NCBI RefSeq assembly: GCF_002885955.2
Contig: NZ_POQS01000008.1
Coordinates: forward strand, 299,181-333,334
Length of the DNA stretch: 34,154 nt
Direction of reading: 5' to 3'
DNA from: Achromobacter pulmonis
GTDB taxonomy: Bacteria; Pseudomonadota; Gammaproteobacteria; Burkholderiales; Burkholderiaceae_B
This document shows, piece after piece, positions 32,094 to 34,154 of the stretch; within the stretch, counting starts at the first letter, position 1, and every line of letters begins with the position of its first letter. Below the pieces are notes generated by a model. The model saw only the letters and a list, made by a program, of their open reading frames with translations. It made no database searches and was not told the origin of the DNA. The translations under genes were made by a program, and so were the position numbers.

Positions 32094-32178
32094 GAGCCGG
32101 ATACGCTGAAAGGTGTAAGTCCGGTTCGGAGGGGGGCTGACGGGTGATCCTTTACGGGACGCCCGCAGCCTACCCTAC
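32094..32178 (+). ncRNA. Domains V and VI of group II intron 1
   Basis: Domain V (32094-32132): GAGCCGG pairs with CCGGTTC. The catalytic AGC triad is at 32095-32097. A GAAA tetraloop is closed by CGCT and GGTG (G-U pairs). It is followed by CGGAGG. Domain VI (about 32133-32178) holds paired GGGCTGACGGGT and ACGCCCGCAGCC segments and the presumed branch-point A close to the 3' end. Confidence 0.85.
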
Positions 32179-33060
32179 ACCACCGTCGGCATCGCGCTAG
32201 GGGCGGTGCTCAACGCGGAAGGCTATCGCCGCACGCTCGTCCTCAGCCCGCCCCATCTGGTCTACAAATGGCGGCGCGAGATCCTCGAAACCGTCGCCGG
32301 TGCGAAAGTCTGGGTGCTCAACGGCCCGGACACATTGCTCAAGTTGATCAAGCTGCGCGAGCAGTTGAACGTGCCGGCCGAAGGGCAGGAGTTCTTCATC
32401 ATCGGCAGGGTCAGAATGCGGATGGGATTCCACTGGAAGCCCGCCTTCGTCCGCAAACGCACCCGTTACGGCATGGTCGGCGCCTGCCCGCACTGCGGGA
32501 CGGTGGTCACTGATCTCGACGGCGAGCCGGTCAATGCTCTGGAGCTGGAGGCGGAAGAAATCCGCCGCAAGTGCAATGTCTGCGACGGCGCACTCTGGAC
32601 GCTGATGCGGCCGCGCAGCCTGTCGGGCAGTGATCAGTCCTCGGCGGTGCTGCGTGCGCTGAAGAGAATCCCGACCATCGGCGAGGCCACGGCCAACAAG
32701 CTGATGAAGACCTTCGGCGATTCGTTCCTGGCGTCGATGCTCGGCGACAACCTGCACAACTTCATCAACCTGATGGACGAGCGCGGGGAGTTGGTGTTTT
32801 CCGCTCGGCAGGCGCAGCGCATGGAACGCGCCATGTCCTCGATGGAGTTCGGCTTCGGAGAAGGCGGTTATCAACCCTCGGAATATGTGAAGCGGTATCT
32901 GCCGCAAAGCACCTTCGACTTGCTCATCGCAGATGAAGCCCATGAATACAAAACGGGTGGATCGGCGCAGGGCCAGGCGATGGGCGTCATCGCGGCCAAG
33001 GCCCGCAAGACCGTACTGCTGACCGGCACCCTCATGGGGGGCTATGCAGACGATCTCTTT
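32179..33060 (+). CDS. DEAH helicase, exon 2 (motif I end to after motif III; interrupted by intron 2)
   Basis: These 294 codons continue the helicase. TT completes motif I, followed by EGYRRTLVLSPPHLVYKWRRE (motif Ia region). A zinc-finger-like insert has CPHC and CNVC. The DEAH box is in LLIADEAHEYK (motif II), and KTVLLTGTLMGG is motif III. The frame ends at GGYADDLF, and the next base begins a second group II intron. The homologous sequence should continue YLLFR or similar. The C-terminal helicase domain lies outside the window. The apparent start at GTG 32206 is only an artefact of the intron. This is a large SF2 helicase of the ICE, likely in replication or processing; that role is inferred. 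Confidence 0.88.
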
Positions 33061-34154
33061 GTGCGACGTGAAGTCGCTTGATTCATTGTTTCACCGCTTC
33101 GGCGGCAGGAAGCCTGATGTTCCGTCATCAGTAGCCTATCGGTGCATGCGTGGTTGGTAACGACTGCGTGTGAAGCCACCGAGACAATGTAGACCGGCGC
33201 AAGCCAAGTGGAGGCCGTGAGGCTGACACTGCATCTGCGAGCATCAATGCGGTTGGGTCGCTAGGCTGGTTGGTATGGTTAACGCAAGTGAAGTGCTGAT
33301 AAACGTCGTCACGTCTGATAGAGCCAAAGATGCTGACAGGCTCTTTCCCAAAATGGGGCTGTAGCTGGACATCCCTTTGAATAGTGGGGATGCACGGACA
33401 TTCATAGCTACCGGCGAAAAGGCACAACCTAATCCGACCTTGTGAATCAAGTGAAACACGGTAAGCCCGTATCTCTGCCCCTCGGGGCAGGCAGACCGCA
33501 AGGAATGCTGTTGGAGGTGCGGGTAGAGGAATGTGGAGAAAGCGAATGCCGCTCTGTAATGGGGCGGATAGGGATTGAGCCGCAAGGCGACATCATCCCG
33601 CGCGAAAGCGAGCAGACTTCCACTTGGTCTTTCTCTACGAGAAAACTTGTCCAACCTTCTTCAAGAGGGAATTGCAGATGACTACGCAAGAAATTGCTTG
33701 CGCGGGTGCGCCCTCACGCGAATCGGTCACATGGCACAGCATCGACTGGGCCAAGTGTCACCGTGAAGTGCGAAGGCTCCAAGCGCGTATCGTAAAGGCA
33801 ACGCGGGAAGGGAAACACGGCAGGGTGAAAGCCTTGCAGTGGATTCTGACCCACTCGTTCAGCGGCAAAGCTTTGGCCGTCAGACGAGTCACCGAGAACC
33901 AAGGCAAAAGAACTCCGGGCGTGGATGGCATCACGTGGTCCACACCGGAGGCCAAGTCTCAAGCGGTCCAATCGCTGCGGCGGCACGGTTACAAGCCAAT
34001 GCCGTTGAAGCGAATCTACATCCCAAAGTCGAATGGCAAATTGCGGCCACTCGGGATTCCGACGATGAAGGATCGGGCAATGCAGGCGCTGCACTTGCTT
34101 GCGCTCGAACCGGTCTCGGAAACGACGGGCGACCTGAACTCCTATGGGTTCCGT
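33061..34154 (+). mobile_element. Group II intron 2 in the helicase gene (5' part; runs off the window)
   Basis: It begins GTGCGACG exactly after the F codon of GGYADDLF, again between codons. It is followed by 617 bases without a host gene (the ribozyme 5' domains, 33061-33677) and then a reverse transcriptase gene. The intron continues past 34154, so domains V/VI and the 3' splice site are not visible. Confidence 0.85.
33678..34154 (+). CDS. Group II intron reverse transcriptase, second type (N-terminal part)
   Basis: The first 159 residues are visible and the gene runs off the window. The protein begins MTTQEIACAGAPSRESVTWH. It shows an RVT_N-like N-terminal domain (WHSIDW, VRRLQARIVKATREGKHGRV, VKALQWILTHSFSGKALAVR), then the start of the reverse transcriptase domain (GKRTPGVDG, KPMPLKRIYIPKSNGKLRPL, GIPTMKDRAMQAL, SYGFR). 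The first intron's protein lacks this RVT_N block, so the two introns are of different lineages. The start is ATG 33678 with AGAGGGA about 8 bases upstream. Confidence 0.88.
   Translation, partial: MTTQEIACAGAPSRESVTWHSIDWAKCHREVRRLQARIVKATREGKHGRVKALQWILTHSFSGKALAVRRVTENQGKRTPGVDGITWSTPEAKSQAVQSLRRHGYKPMPLKRIYIPKSNGKLRPLGIPTMKDRAMQALHLLALEPVSETTGDLNSYGFR

Larger units (their letters stand above)
29642..32178 (+). mobile_element. Group II intron 1 in the helicase gene (complete)
   Basis: It begins GTGCGCC, the group II 5' consensus, right after the Walker A lysine codon and ends ...TACCCTAC (AY 3' end) before the T codon. Domain V is at 32094-32132. An intron-encoded reverse transcriptase lies in the loop of domain IV. 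The ends are fixed by restoring the helicase frame. Bases 29642-30244 are the 5' ribozyme domains, with no gene of their own. The whole intron is 2537 bases. Confidence 0.92.

Noticed and set aside
32206..33081. A separate gene starting at GTG 32206
   Set aside because: It is the second exon of the helicase; the frame continues unbroken from the 3' splice site at 32179, and its last residues read into intron 2.
1..34154. CRISPR arrays, tRNA or rRNA genes
   Set aside because: I saw no regularly spaced repeats, no tRNA-like cloverleaf and no rRNA sequence.

Overview
The window looks like an integrative and conjugative element (ICE) of a GC-rich gammaproteobacterium, most likely Pseudomonadaceae. 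The backbone genes on the + strand (DUF3577/STY4534-type protein, DUF932, DUF3275, an N-6 methylase-like protein, a large DEAH helicase and many orphan proteins) are typical of Pseudomonas ICEs. The resistance cargo resembles the Ttg/Srp solvent-efflux systems of Pseudomonas. Family names are from memory of sequence motifs; no search was run.

Region 1 (1-7.6 kb): the end of a C5-cytosine methyltransferase, a GHKL ATPase and a run of hypothetical ICE genes. They are separately spaced, each with a strong RBS and often with its own terminator. Several are preceded by a repeated structured leader that contains a pseudoknot. Many are also preceded by a TTCATCC box.

Region 2 (about 7.6-22.9 kb): a second mobile element nested in the ICE. 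It starts with a tyrosine integrase (DUF4102 type). CCGGGTAC repeats sit at both ends and a truncated DUF3987 gene lies at the right end. Inside are an IS1182-family element and two different IS5-family elements. Between the two IS5 elements is a regulated operon: TetR and IclR repressor genes divergent from an RND pump (adaptor, transporter, outer-membrane channel), followed by a PagL-type lipid A 3-O-deacylase gene. The regulator arrangement matches ttgV/ttgW-ttgGHI and srpS/srpR-srpABC. The inferred role is solvent or multidrug export plus outer-membrane remodelling.

Region 3 (about 23.1-34.15 kb): the ICE backbone resumes with a duplicated-domain DUF3577 protein, DUF932, DUF3275, orphan proteins, a methylase-like protein and two tandem paralogues. 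It ends with a DEAH helicase gene interrupted twice by group II introns. The first intron splits the Walker A motif between K and T. The second lies just after motif III and runs off the window. The two intron-encoded reverse transcriptases are of different types.

The strongest candidate for something little described is the leader family: four full copies and one shortened copy. Its stems and pseudoknot show compensatory base changes. It may correspond to the known radC RNA motif, which I cannot confirm here.
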